Below are positions 1 to 7,610 of a stretch of DNA of 15,369 nt, one piece after another. The stretch comes from Candidatus Delongbacteria bacterium (GTDB taxonomy: Bacteria > Delongbacteria > UBA4055). A model generated the notes under the pieces. The model searched no databases. It was not told the origin of the DNA and saw only the letters and a list, made by a program, of their open reading frames with translations. Numbering within the stretch: the first letter of the stretch is position 1; the number at the start of each line of letters is the position of its first letter. Made by a program: the position numbers and the translations under genes. The stretch spans positions 1 to 15,369 of the forward strand of contig JAFGUL010000089.1 of NCBI GenBank assembly GCA_016938535.1, in the 5' to 3' direction.

Positions 1-881
1 CCGCCGAGAACTTTATCGCCGCTGAACGAGAAAAGATCCGCACCGTCCTTTATTGCGTCTGATACCGTCGGTTCATAAGGAAGTCCGTAAACCGAAAGAT
101 CGTTAAAGACACCGCCGCCCAGATCATAATATAACGGGATATTTTTTCCGTGCGCTAAAACTGCAAGGTCTTTCAGACTTACCTCTTCGGTGAATCCGTT
201 TATCCTGTAATTTGATGTGTGTACTTTGAGAATAGCGCCGGTTTTATCAGTTATGGCGCATTCGAAGTCTGATAGTTTCGTTTTGTTCGTCGAACCGACC
301 TCAAGCATTTTTGCACCCGACTTCTTAATAATGTCAGGCATACGGAACGACCCGCCGATCTCAACAAGTTCGCCTCTTGATATCACTGCCTCTTTTCTGT
401 TCGAAAGTGTGTTGATGCAGATCATTACCGCCGCTGCGTTATTGTTCACCACAGTCGCAGCTTCCGCTCCGGTTATCAAAGAAATAAGATCAGATATCTT
501 GTCTTCTCTTCTACCCCTTTTGCCGCTTTTCACATCAATTTCAAGAGTGCTGTATCCGTTAAGAACTTCATTCGCTCTTTTTATCGCATTATCAGACAGA
601 GGCGCTCTTCCAAGTCCCGTGTTCATTACAACACCCGTTCCGTTGACAGCTCTGCGCGTGTAAGGCTTGAAAAATTTCCGAATAGAGAAGGCGATATTTT
701 CATTTACATTATCCGGAACAGAGAATACAGATCCTTCAGATATACCTTGACGCAATTTTTCAAGTTCAATTCTGATCAGTTTCACAAGTATAGAATTATC
801 GTATAAATCAGAAAGCTCGGAAAAAACCGGATCTGCGAGTATGTTATCGACTTTAGGAATTTGCCTGAGAAGTTCTTTCAT
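1..881 (-). CDS. selA: L-seryl-tRNA(Sec) selenium transferase, 3' end outside window
   Basis: SelA is a PLP enzyme that converts seryl-tRNA(Sec) to selenocysteyl-tRNA(Sec) using selenophosphate, in the cytoplasm. I translated the reverse strand by hand. The frame is open for 293 codons from ATG at 881 to the window edge, so it is partial (E. coli SelA is about 463 residues). The N-terminus (LLRQIPKVDNIL, residues 4-15) matches the SelA N-terminal domain. Family blocks follow in order: NGTGVVMNTGLGRAPLS (80-96), VVNNNAAAV (144-152), GSTNKT (196-201), and FSGDKVLG (286-293). K290 in that last block sits where the family has its PLP lysine. The start lies one base after the stop of the ferritin-like gene, so translation is probably coupled. 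selB, selC and selD are not visible here and may lie beyond the left edge. Confidence 0.97.
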   Translation of the reverse strand, partial: MKELLRQIPKVDNILADPVFSELSDLYDNSILVKLIRIELEKLRQGISEGSVFSVPDNVNENIAFSIRKFFKPYTRRAVNGTGVVMNTGLGRAPLSDNAIKRANEVLNGYSTLEIDVKSGKRGRREDKISDLISLITGAEAATVVNNNAAAVMICINTLSNRKEAVISRGELVEIGGSFRMPDIIKKSGAKMLEVGSTNKTKLSDFECAITDKTGAILKVHTSNYRINGFTEEVSLKDLAVLAHGKNIPLYYDLGGGVFNDLSVYGLPYEPTVSDAIKDGADLFSFSGDKVLG

Positions 882-882
882 A

Positions 883-1365
883 TCAGCTGTTTTTTATTTT
901 CTCAGCTATAAACTCTTCCCTTTTCTGAGCAAGAAGATCCCTGTGCGCTTTTGTATCTTTTTTCAGGTCTTTAACGACCTGCATAATACCTTCATTGTCG
1001 CTGGTAAAATAGTCAAGATAATGATCTTCTATCAGAGAGTTTTCAAGATTATATGCAATATTGAAAGCTTCTTCGAGATCAATTTCACCTTCTTCAGCCT
1101 TTTCCTTATTCTTCTCGAGGTTTTTAATAGAGATCTTAATCCCTCTTTCACTCATATGGATATCAGAAAAATCCATAGATCCGTCAAAAACATTATTCAA
1201 TATTGACCTTAGCCATTCAGAGTGTTTCCGCTCTTCGCCGTAAAGATAACCCCATATTTCACACTCAGGGAATTTTACCGAAAATGCCGAATAAAGCTCT
1301 GCTATTGCTTCTTCATGAGAGGCCATGAGCTCGATAACTTCTATTTTTTGCGCAAAATCAGTCAT
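883..1365 (-). CDS. Ferritin-like (rubrerythrin-type) protein upstream of selA
   Basis: This 160-residue, strongly helical and acidic protein resembles short rubrerythrin-type ferritin-like proteins that lack the rubredoxin tail. Helix A holds HEEAIAELY (17-25), helix B holds the E45-R-K-H48 signature (ExxH), helix C holds LENSLIEDHY (107-116), and helix D holds TKAH (138-141). The second ExxH therefore reads TxxH, so one carboxylate of a canonical di-iron site would be missing or supplied differently. Some short families may do this normally. The start is supported by AGGAG six bases upstream of the ATG. No signal peptide is seen, so it is probably cytoplasmic. A role in peroxide or iron handling is inferred from the fold only. 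It shares an operon with selA, which begins one base after its stop. Confidence 0.75.
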   Translation of the reverse strand: MTDFAQKIEVIELMASHEEAIAELYSAFSVKFPECEIWGYLYGEERKHSEWLRSILNNVFDGSMDFSDIHMSERGIKISIKNLEKNKEKAEEGEIDLEEAFNIAYNLENSLIEDHYLDYFTSDNEGIMQVVKDLKKDTKAHRDLLAQKREEFIAEKIKNS

Positions 1366-1396
1366 AATATACTCCTGTCAATCATAACTAAATAAT

Positions 1397-1424
1397 AAAA
1401 AAGCCCGCGTCCGCAGGCTTTTTT
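1397..1424. terminator. Rho-independent terminator, probably bidirectional
   Basis: A GC stem (GCCCGCG pairing with CGCAGGC with one mismatch) is flanked by A- and T-runs that give a T-tract on either strand. It lies 14 bases after the stop of the large repeat protein on the minus strand, so it should end that transcript. The ferritin-like/selA operon begins just beyond it. Confidence 0.8.
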
Positions 1425-1438
1425 ATTTCTAAGTGTTT

Positions 1439-3892
1439 CTACTTTACGTTAAATACTCCAGACTTGTTTACTTTAATAATTCTTGGAGTAATACCCGCTC
1501 CGATCCCTACATTTCCACCTATGGCGAAGCCGCGGTCACTGCACTGCAATGCCTTTACTCCGTAATCTGCATCAGCATCTTTAACATCAGGAGATTCCCA
1601 AAGTACCTTAAGCTGCGAATCAAGTTTGAAAAGCCATGTGTCGGAATTTGTGCCTGTTTCATATCCTGTAACTATGTAGCATCCGTCTTTTGTTACATCA
1701 ATTGAGTAAGCTTTTTCGTTCTTGCTCTCCTCTCCAAGTGCATATTCCCATAGCGCTCCATCTTCGTCTGCATTTATCGCAAATTCAACCAACCATGCAT
1801 CATGGAGTTTTTCTTTTGCTGGGAGATCATCATCCTGATAAGTCTCGCCGACCATTACCACTCTTCCGCCATAACCGCCTTCCTGAGTAACTGCTAAACC
1901 GTAACCTGCTTCATCTTCCGAAGGAGATCCTAAAGGGTTAGCTCTAAATGTACCGCATGTCAGACGCCAGTCTGAAGCTTTATCACCGCTTGCCGGATTT
2001 GAATGATCGTAATCACTCATATAAGCCCATGTCATTGTTTCCGTAAAACCGCCGAATTCATCAATTCTGGCGTAGAACATATCCTTCTTGGTAATACCGT
2101 TATATAAGTATGAGTTGTTCCAGCCGGTCACAAAATAAGATCCGTCATCATTAGAAACAATATCTGTTACAAACTGATCGCCCATTTTCCTTAGCCAGAG
2201 AATTTCCATCCCTGAGATCAATGTTCTTGAGTGGAGAGAAATATCATACCAGTCGCTGTGAGAATCATAATGTTTCTGATGCCCCCAGACTTCATTGCCG
2301 TTACTGTATATCTTAAGAAATCTTACATCGTATCCTGTTTCCCATGTATCAACATTCAGGTATTCTACAGGTCCAATAGCTGGATCAATATAAGTGAAAG
2401 AAAGTGAATCAGTTCCCCATCTGTTAAACGACCACCCTCCGACTATAAATCCGTCATCAACCGATCTTCTGATAATTGTAGCGACATCATCAGCTCCTTC
2501 AAATCCGTAGTGCTTGTTCCATATCAGACTTCCGTCAGTGTGATCAATTTTTCTGACCCATGTATCTTTGTCGCCTGCTGTGTTCATTCTCCATCCGGCT
2601 ATTGCGTAACCCTTGTCGTAATCAGTATCTTCACAAATACTCATTCCAACACCTATATCAGCAGTAATATTTGTGCTCCAGATCAGGGCTCCTTCCTTAT
2701 CATATTTAACCACTCTCGTACCTTTAACTTCGTCTGAAGATAAAGCTACATAGCCGTCATCGTAAGTCTGTATCAGGGATTTCAGTTCGTATCCTACACC
2801 TAAATTATCCACAATCTCCCATGTAGGAATGTATTCAATTAATGAGAAATTTATCTCTTTGGTATGAGATATGTTTTCAATATTTGTGAGTTTGAGTCTT
2901 AATTCATAGCTCTTCTCGTTGAAGTCTTCCGTAGTGAAAGAAAAAGTAAAATCATCATCAGCTATTGTTGTTTCATAAACGACTACAGGGTTTACGGAGT
3001 CGTAAACAGTAGCCGTAAAATTCTTGAACAGACCGAGATCCCCGGAAACTATGATCCTTACTTCTATTCTTTCACCGATGTTGTAAATGCTCTGATCGGG
3101 AGGATTGACAAGCTCACATTCAAAATTTATCAAAGAAGATTCTTCAAGCACCGCGAATTCAGTCATTCCGGTAACTACCTGATCTCCTACTGAGTACATT
3201 TCTACCTTGAACTCATAACTGCCGATATCGAGATTGGTAGTCTGAACCACATAATCGAAAGTATAAGTTTCGCCTTCCTGAACTAAATCGGCTTCAGGTT
3301 CTATCATACCGCCATTGAGATAATACCTGAGCTCATTAAAATAATTCAACCCGGTAGGACTTGTTAGAGTAACTCTGAAAGTAACGGGGTTTCCGAGAAT
3401 AACCTGATCTGTACCCGCAGGATCAATGAGCTGAATATCGATCTGGCCTTCGGGTATGAAAACAGTTACGAATCTGACATCTGAAACTTTATCTCCGTAA
3501 GTTGACAATGCTTCAACAGTAAGCGAAAGTCTTCTTGAACTTACCTCGGTAAGATCTACTCCGTCAGTAGGAACCAGAACAGAGAATTCAGCTTCTTTTT
3601 CCTGATCCTGAGCAAGCTGTGTTATTGAATCTTTCGTAAATGTAAAAGCCGGTGTTTCAAGAGATCCGAGATAGAAATTCACTTCCGAATATTCAAAAGT
3701 GTAGTCCGAGAGCTTAACATCCACCTGAATGTTCTGACCCTGAAGATAACTTGATTCGGGTTCAACTTCCGGTGTGATTATCTCGATCCCGGGCATGAAA
3801 GTATCCGGCTCAGTAGATTTTACGCACCCCTTCTGTGCAAAAATAGTCAGCAGGATAATAACTGACAACAAAATAGTAGATATCCTCTTCAT
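1439..3892 (-). CDS. Exported Ig-like plus seven-repeat propeller-type protein, probable lipoprotein
   Basis: The 817-residue product opens with a basic and hydrophobic signal (KRISTILLSVIILLTIFA) followed by Cys23. The bases of a lipobox are unusual: Q20-K21-G22-C23 lacks the usual Leu at -3, so lipidation is likely but not certain. Residues about 33-150, 151-252 and 253-355 look like three beta-sandwich (Ig/PKD-like) segments. From about 367 to 815 there are about seven imperfect units that pair an 'xDxGYxxxG' strand with a following 'DTWLxKxDxxGxxxW' strand, for example around 426-458, 476-483, 737-765 and 785-793. This pattern is typical of beta-propeller repeats. I see no catalytic motif and no type IX sorting domain at the C-terminus, which ends with the last repeat. 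GGAGG lies eight bases before the ATG. A surface binding or adhesive role is inference; I do not recognise an exact family. Confidence 0.85.
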   Translation of the reverse strand: MKRISTILLSVIILLTIFAQKGCVKSTEPDTFMPGIEIITPEVEPESSYLQGQNIQVDVKLSDYTFEYSEVNFYLGSLETPAFTFTKDSITQLAQDQEKEAEFSVLVPTDGVDLTEVSSRRLSLTVEALSTYGDKVSDVRFVTVFIPEGQIDIQLIDPAGTDQVILGNPVTFRVTLTSPTGLNYFNELRYYLNGGMIEPEADLVQEGETYTFDYVVQTTNLDIGSYEFKVEMYSVGDQVVTGMTEFAVLEESSLINFECELVNPPDQSIYNIGERIEVRIIVSGDLGLFKNFTATVYDSVNPVVVYETTIADDDFTFSFTTEDFNEKSYELRLKLTNIENISHTKEINFSLIEYIPTWEIVDNLGVGYELKSLIQTYDDGYVALSSDEVKGTRVVKYDKEGALIWSTNITADIGVGMSICEDTDYDKGYAIAGWRMNTAGDKDTWVRKIDHTDGSLIWNKHYGFEGADDVATIIRRSVDDGFIVGGWSFNRWGTDSLSFTYIDPAIGPVEYLNVDTWETGYDVRFLKIYSNGNEVWGHQKHYDSHSDWYDISLHSRTLISGMEILWLRKMGDQFVTDIVSNDDGSYFVTGWNNSYLYNGITKKDMFYARIDEFGGFTETMTWAYMSDYDHSNPASGDKASDWRLTCGTFRANPLGSPSEDEAGYGLAVTQEGGYGGRVVMVGETYQDDDLPAKEKLHDAWLVEFAINADEDGALWEYALGEESKNEKAYSIDVTKDGCYIVTGYETGTNSDTWLFKLDSQLKVLWESPDVKDADADYGVKALQCSDRGFAIGGNVGIGAGITPRIIKVNKSGVFNVK

Positions 3893-4031
3893 CCGACAAT
3901 CCTCCGTTTATATTATATTTTTTCAATCGTACTCAAATTCTCCACTGTCCATACTATTGGCTTTAGACTATGATAATTTGCATTAATTTTTTTACAAAAG
4001 CAAACACTTTTTTTAATTTTATCTGATAACT

Positions 4032-4658
4032 TTATTGCTGAAACTGACTGGTAAAAGACCATTGCCTGTCACTTACAACCTTTTTTATATGCTCAAGAGA
4101 CTGATCGAATATCACTGAAGACTTTTTGTTATCGTGCAGAACGATGATAGAATTTTCGGTTAAATATGAATCTGTGAGCCTTCTGACCGTGGCGAAATCA
4201 CCTGTATGATCGCCTGTAAGCATAGTCCATAACATCATTTTCATATTATGGGTTTTAACGGCATTAAGCGTATGAAAATTGAAAAGACCGTAAGGAGGTC
4301 TGAAAAGATGTGGTTCCTTACCGGTAAACTGTCTTATAACTTCATTACTTTTTTCAATCTGTTTTAAATTGTATTTTTTATCCCTCAGGATCATCCTTTT
4401 GTGATCAAATCCGTGACTTTCGATCTTATGTCCTGCTTTTAAAATAGCATTGAACTCGTGAAAATTTTTTTCAATATTCCTGCCCGTGCAGAAGAAAATT
4501 GCTTTAATTCCATGTCTGTCAAGGCTGTCGAGAATTCTGTAAGTGTATTCGGAAGGTCCGTCATCAACCGTAACCAGAACACCGTCAGAGTCGTTTTGCC
4601 AAATTATTCCGGGAAAAAAAGATTTAACAAAAGCTGGGGGGTTATATAAAAAGTCCAT
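4032..4658 (-). CDS. Polysaccharide deacetylase (CE4/NodB family), short signal-less type
   Basis: The 208-residue protein has all five NodB motifs: TVDDGP (30-35) with the catalytic Asp and metal Asp, the metal-binding pair H82/H86 in SHGFDH, FRPPYG (119-124), LWTMLTGD (143-150), and IIVLHD (171-176). CE4 enzymes remove N- or O-acetyl groups from peptidoglycan or other polysaccharides using a divalent metal. The N-terminus (FFPGIIW, 14-20) matches short deacetylases I associate with Bacteroidota. There is no signal peptide or membrane segment, so how it meets its substrate is unclear. Its ATG overlaps the stop of the DUF4837-like gene by one base (TAATG) and no strong ribosome site is present, which points to translational coupling. 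Substrate cannot be told from sequence. Confidence 0.93.
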   Translation of the reverse strand: MDFLYNPPAFVKSFFPGIIWQNDSDGVLVTVDDGPSEYTYRILDSLDRHGIKAIFFCTGRNIEKNFHEFNAILKAGHKIESHGFDHKRMILRDKKYNLKQIEKSNEVIRQFTGKEPHLFRPPYGLFNFHTLNAVKTHNMKMMLWTMLTGDHTGDFATVRRLTDSYLTENSIIVLHDNKKSSVIFDQSLEHIKKVVSDRQWSFTSQFQQ

Positions 4659-5707
4659 TATTTTTCAAGCTCTAAAAATTTTACGGTTTCCGACATCAGT
4701 TCAAGCTGTATGAGGAAAGGATATTTCTTTTCTCCGGGGGCAAACACAGCACCGTCTATAAAATAAAATGAATCGTTCTTTATAAAAGCCCTTGTGAAGA
4801 ACGGCCCCCCGCCTTCGGCATATTCCCATACTCCCTTAAGTTTAAGCCCCTGATCTGAAAATACGGAATCCGGTTCGAAATTCAGTATATCCTGATTGAT
4901 TTTCACGCTGTCCCCGAATTGTCTGCCTATTCTGTCCCTTGTCTGAATGATATTGTCCTGAAAAGTGAGATCTGAGTTATATTTCGATCTCATTACGGTA
5001 AGCCATCTGTCTGGATTGAATCTTCTGAATCTTATGAATGTATCAGGATTTGTCCTCTCTTCGGCTATAAAAAAATCATGAGGTACGAAAACTTCAAAAT
5101 TATACTTCCTTTCCGCGTGTTCCTGAGCGTTTTTATTATTATATCTCGTATTGAAAAGCCTTGATTTCACGGCAGCGAGCATTTTATCGTTGAATATGCC
5201 AAAAAGTTTGTCCGAGAATCTCTCAAGATATCCTCCGAGATGAATATTTTGCGAGTCCATTAACAGAAGAACCGTCTGGTTTCTTGCCCATATATCGTCT
5301 TTGACCGCATAATAATATTCACCCTTCCTGACACCTTCAATTATGTTATCGGTCAGCATTTTTTTTATATACTTAGATTCCGGTGAATCTGAATCCACAT
5401 TTACCAGAAATATGAGGAACCTGTACTTGGCGGACCCTTCATTGAACTCGGCAAGGTCAATCCTTCTCAAATTGAAGCGGTTTTCGGGCATCGGAGTATA
5501 AATTCTGTCGTTATATATGTCCTCAAGCTGAGGTTTGTGCATGTCGAAGGTTTTCTGATCGGACAGAACAAGTATCAGATCGTCAGGACCTATAGCGGGT
5601 CTTTTGAATCCCGAGCAGGATGAAAGTAATATTACTGCGGTACAAAAAAATGTGTATATAATTTTATTTTTTATCAACAACTTCGACCCCCATTTTATTG
5701 AGTTCAT
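4658..5707 (-). CDS. DUF4837-like lipoprotein
   Basis: With the ATG start at 5707 the product is 349 residues. It has a basic leader, a hydrophobic core and a good lipobox (L28-S-S-C31), so it should be a lipoprotein. The conserved-looking blocks WARNQ (140-144), GVWEYAEGGGPF (292-303) and FAPGEKKYPFLIQLEL (322-337) match my recollection of DUF4837, a family of unknown function found mainly in Bacteroidota. The 5' end lies inside cysS. ATG 5707 has AGGA six bases upstream (5714-5717) and gives a 44-base overlap. The alternative TTG at 5680 has a GGGGG run six bases upstream and gives a more typical 22-residue signal peptide. A longer reading to 5776 is unlikely because it overlaps cysS by over 110 bases. 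Function is unknown; it sits between cysS and the deacetylase. Confidence 0.8.
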   Translation of the reverse strand: MNSIKWGSKLLIKNKIIYTFFCTAVILLSSCSGFKRPAIGPDDLILVLSDQKTFDMHKPQLEDIYNDRIYTPMPENRFNLRRIDLAEFNEGSAKYRFLIFLVNVDSDSPESKYIKKMLTDNIIEGVRKGEYYYAVKDDIWARNQTVLLLMDSQNIHLGGYLERFSDKLFGIFNDKMLAAVKSRLFNTRYNNKNAQEHAERKYNFEVFVPHDFFIAEERTNPDTFIRFRRFNPDRWLTVMRSKYNSDLTFQDNIIQTRDRIGRQFGDSVKINQDILNFEPDSVFSDQGLKLKGVWEYAEGGGPFFTRAFIKNDSFYFIDGAVFAPGEKKYPFLIQLELMSETVKFLELEK

Positions 5708-7094
5708 CTCTGATCCTGTCAGCTTCCGCCCAGTTCTTTTCATTCCTGAAGATCTCCCGTTTTTCAATAAGCTCATCGATCATTTTCTGTTTTTCTGCTG
5801 AGAATTCTTTTTCTTTTTTCTCCTCAAAATCGAACACTGCAAAAATGGAATCAATATGTTTCATGAATTCCATAACACTTTCTTTGTCCGTTTGTGTAAA
5901 AGTGCCCGAATTTATCTTTTTTCTGACCGGTTTTATAAACCCGAACAAAACTGCGAGAGCGGCCGAAACATTCAGATCGTCGTCCATACCTTTTTCGAAC
6001 TGCTGATTAGCGGATTTTATTATTGACAATAGCTGAGGTTCCCCGTCAGAAGCTTCAGCTTTGATCACTTCCTGAATGAAATCGTTGAATTTATCAATCG
6101 TCTTTTGAGATTCGGCAAGCTGTTCTTCAGTAAAATTGAGCTTTGAGCGGTAATGTGCCGACACGAAAGTGAACCTGATCGCTTCGGGAGTGAAACCTTT
6201 GGCCGTAAGATCTGATACAGTAAAAAAATTACCGAGCGACTTACTCATTTTTTCGTTATTGACGATAACTCTGCTCTTGTGCATCCAATAGTTGACGAAT
6301 TTTTTCCCGTTCGCGGTCTCCGACTGTGCGATCTCGCATTCATGATGCGGGAATTTGTTGTCCTCGCCCCCGGTATGGAAATCTAATGTCTCGCCGAGAT
6401 ATTTTCTGCTCATCGCACTGCACTCAAGGTGCCAGCCGGGGAAACCTGTCCCCCAAGGTGACTCCCACTTCATTATGTGCCCTTCATTACTGCCTGTAAG
6501 TTTTTTCCATACCGCAAAATCGAAAGGCGATCTCTTATCCTCATTCACATTTACCCTTGCGCCTGCCTGAAGCGAATCCAGAGTGTTGCCTGAAAGTTCT
6601 CCGTACTTTGGAAATTTAGATATATCAAAATAGATCCCGTCGGAAGTCTCATACACAACTCCCTTTTCCTCAAGAGATCTTACCATTTCGATCATTTCCT
6701 CAACATGCTCGGTGGCTCTCGGGTATTTGAAAGCAGGTGTAAACTTCAAAGTCTTAAGGTCATTCATGAAAAGATCTTCGTAATGTCTTGCGACTTCCCA
6801 GACAGTTTTGTTCTCGCGCTTCGAAGCAGCCTCCATCTTGTCCTCGCCGGAATCTGACAGTTCATTATCGTCGGTTAAATGACCCACATCGGTTATGTTC
6901 ATGATCCATTTCACATCATAGCCTTTATACATCAGATATCTGACAAGAAGATCGGCCATCAGGAAAGACGAAAAATTTCCTACATGAGCATTACTGTAAA
7001 CGGTCGGACCGCAAGTATATATTCGAACCTTACCTTCTTCAACAGGCCTGAACACCTCTTTTTTCTTCGTCATGCTGTTGTATATCTGAAACAT
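5664..7094 (-). CDS. cysS: Cysteinyl-tRNA synthetase
   Basis: This class I synthetase attaches cysteine to tRNA(Cys) in the cytoplasm. The 476 residues match the usual length. The HIGH-type motif is HVGN (37-40), KMSKS is at 282-286, and the zinc ligands C28, C225 (in WHLECSAM), H250 and E254 (in HHECE) are all present with E. coli-like spacing. The C-terminal anticodon-binding helices are complete, ending VEVVDKK. GGAG lies six bases before the ATG. It is the first gene of an operon: the DUF4837-like gene begins inside its last codons. It diverges from the zinc-ribbon gene across a 107-base spacer. Confidence 0.98.
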   Translation of the reverse strand: MFQIYNSMTKKKEVFRPVEEGKVRIYTCGPTVYSNAHVGNFSSFLMADLLVRYLMYKGYDVKWIMNITDVGHLTDDNELSDSGEDKMEAASKRENKTVWEVARHYEDLFMNDLKTLKFTPAFKYPRATEHVEEMIEMVRSLEEKGVVYETSDGIYFDISKFPKYGELSGNTLDSLQAGARVNVNEDKRSPFDFAVWKKLTGSNEGHIMKWESPWGTGFPGWHLECSAMSRKYLGETLDFHTGGEDNKFPHHECEIAQSETANGKKFVNYWMHKSRVIVNNEKMSKSLGNFFTVSDLTAKGFTPEAIRFTFVSAHYRSKLNFTEEQLAESQKTIDKFNDFIQEVIKAEASDGEPQLLSIIKSANQQFEKGMDDDLNVSAALAVLFGFIKPVRKKINSGTFTQTDKESVMEFMKHIDSIFAVFDFEEKKEKEFSAEKQKMIDELIEKREIFRNEKNWAEADRIRDELNKMGVEVVDKK

Positions 7095-7201
7095 TGTTCA
7101 CTCCACATATTATTGACAAGCTTGGGCTGTAAAATTAAGAAATATTTGTTAAATTAGCAACATATTAGTATATTACGGAAGAAAAATTTCCGGAGGTAAC
7201 T

Positions 7202-7609
7202 ATGAAACTCTGCAGAGAGTGCGGTAATGAAGTAGCTGAATCGGCTCAGATTTGTCCGAAATGCGGAGCACCTAAGCCTGCAAATGAAAAATGGGACGGG
7301 TATGGTTGGGAATACAAAAGTCCTTTCGAGATTTTCGGTTTACCTCTAATCCATATTTCTTTCAAGTACAGGCAGAACAGAACTCCTGTTGTAGCTAAGG
7401 GAATAATCGCAATAGGTCAGTTCGGAGCAGGATTTATCAACATTTCTCAGATCGGGATCGGTATAATAAGTGTCGGTCAGTTCACGATAGGCTTTTACGC
7501 TCTGGCTCAAATTGCCTTTGCGTATTCGCTGATCGCCCAGATCGGAGTTTACATAGAATCAGGCTATGGTCAGGCTGTCTGGAAACTGGCTGAGCTGATC
7601 GGTTTTTAA
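7202..7609 (+). CDS. Zinc-ribbon protein with decapeptide hydrophobic repeats
   Basis: The 135-residue protein begins with a zinc ribbon (C4-x2-C7 and C18-x2-C21). After a short linker (30-60, rich in aromatic residues) comes a Gly/Ile/Ala-rich region. From 72 to 121 a Gln recurs exactly every ten residues (Q73, Q83, Q93, Q103, Q113), each preceded by Gly/Ser/Ala and followed by Phe/Ile. The unit reads roughly small-Q-hydrophobic, then six mostly small or hydrophobic residues, then Ile/Val/Leu. Regular turns of this kind suggest a solenoid or membrane-embedded hairpins; I cannot tell which. GGAGG lies five bases before the ATG, and a weak 5-bp hairpin (7176-7192) abuts it. The ATL gene starts one base after the stop. 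Related 'GIIAIG'-rich proteins exist in many bacteria but I know no function for them. Confidence 0.85.
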   Translation: MKLCRECGNEVAESAQICPKCGAPKPANEKWDGYGWEYKSPFEIFGLPLIHISFKYRQNRTPVVAKGIIAIGQFGAGFINISQIGIGIISVGQFTIGFYALAQIAFAYSLIAQIGVYIESGYGQAVWKLAELIGF

Positions 7610-7610
7610 G

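Noticed and set aside
217..663. Open frame of 148 codons on the plus strand
   Set aside because: It lies opposite selA, whose translation carries clear family motifs. It is a shadow frame.
855..885. Read-through of the ferritin-like TGA as selenocysteine
   Set aside because: selA nearby makes this worth asking, but after the TGA the frame gives only nine codons before TAA, and selA's own start explains the region.
3912..3917. TATAAT on the minus strand upstream of the repeat protein
   Set aside because: It is so close to the GGAGG ribosome site that a start point would fall inside it, and no matching -35 is at the right distance.
5664..5680. Frameshift fusion of cysS with the lipoprotein at an A-run
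   Set aside because: The run has six A's and a -1 shift enters a frame with immediate stops. The lipoprotein frame is +1, and both products have complete independent ends.
7113..7141. TTGACA box upstream of the zinc-ribbon gene
   Set aside because: The -35 match is exact, but at 17 bases the -10 reads TAAGAA (three of six), which is too weak to call a promoter.
7415..7564. DNA tandem repeat in the zinc-ribbon gene
   Set aside because: The 30-base period is visible at protein level, but the codons differ between units, so it is not a DNA-level satellite.
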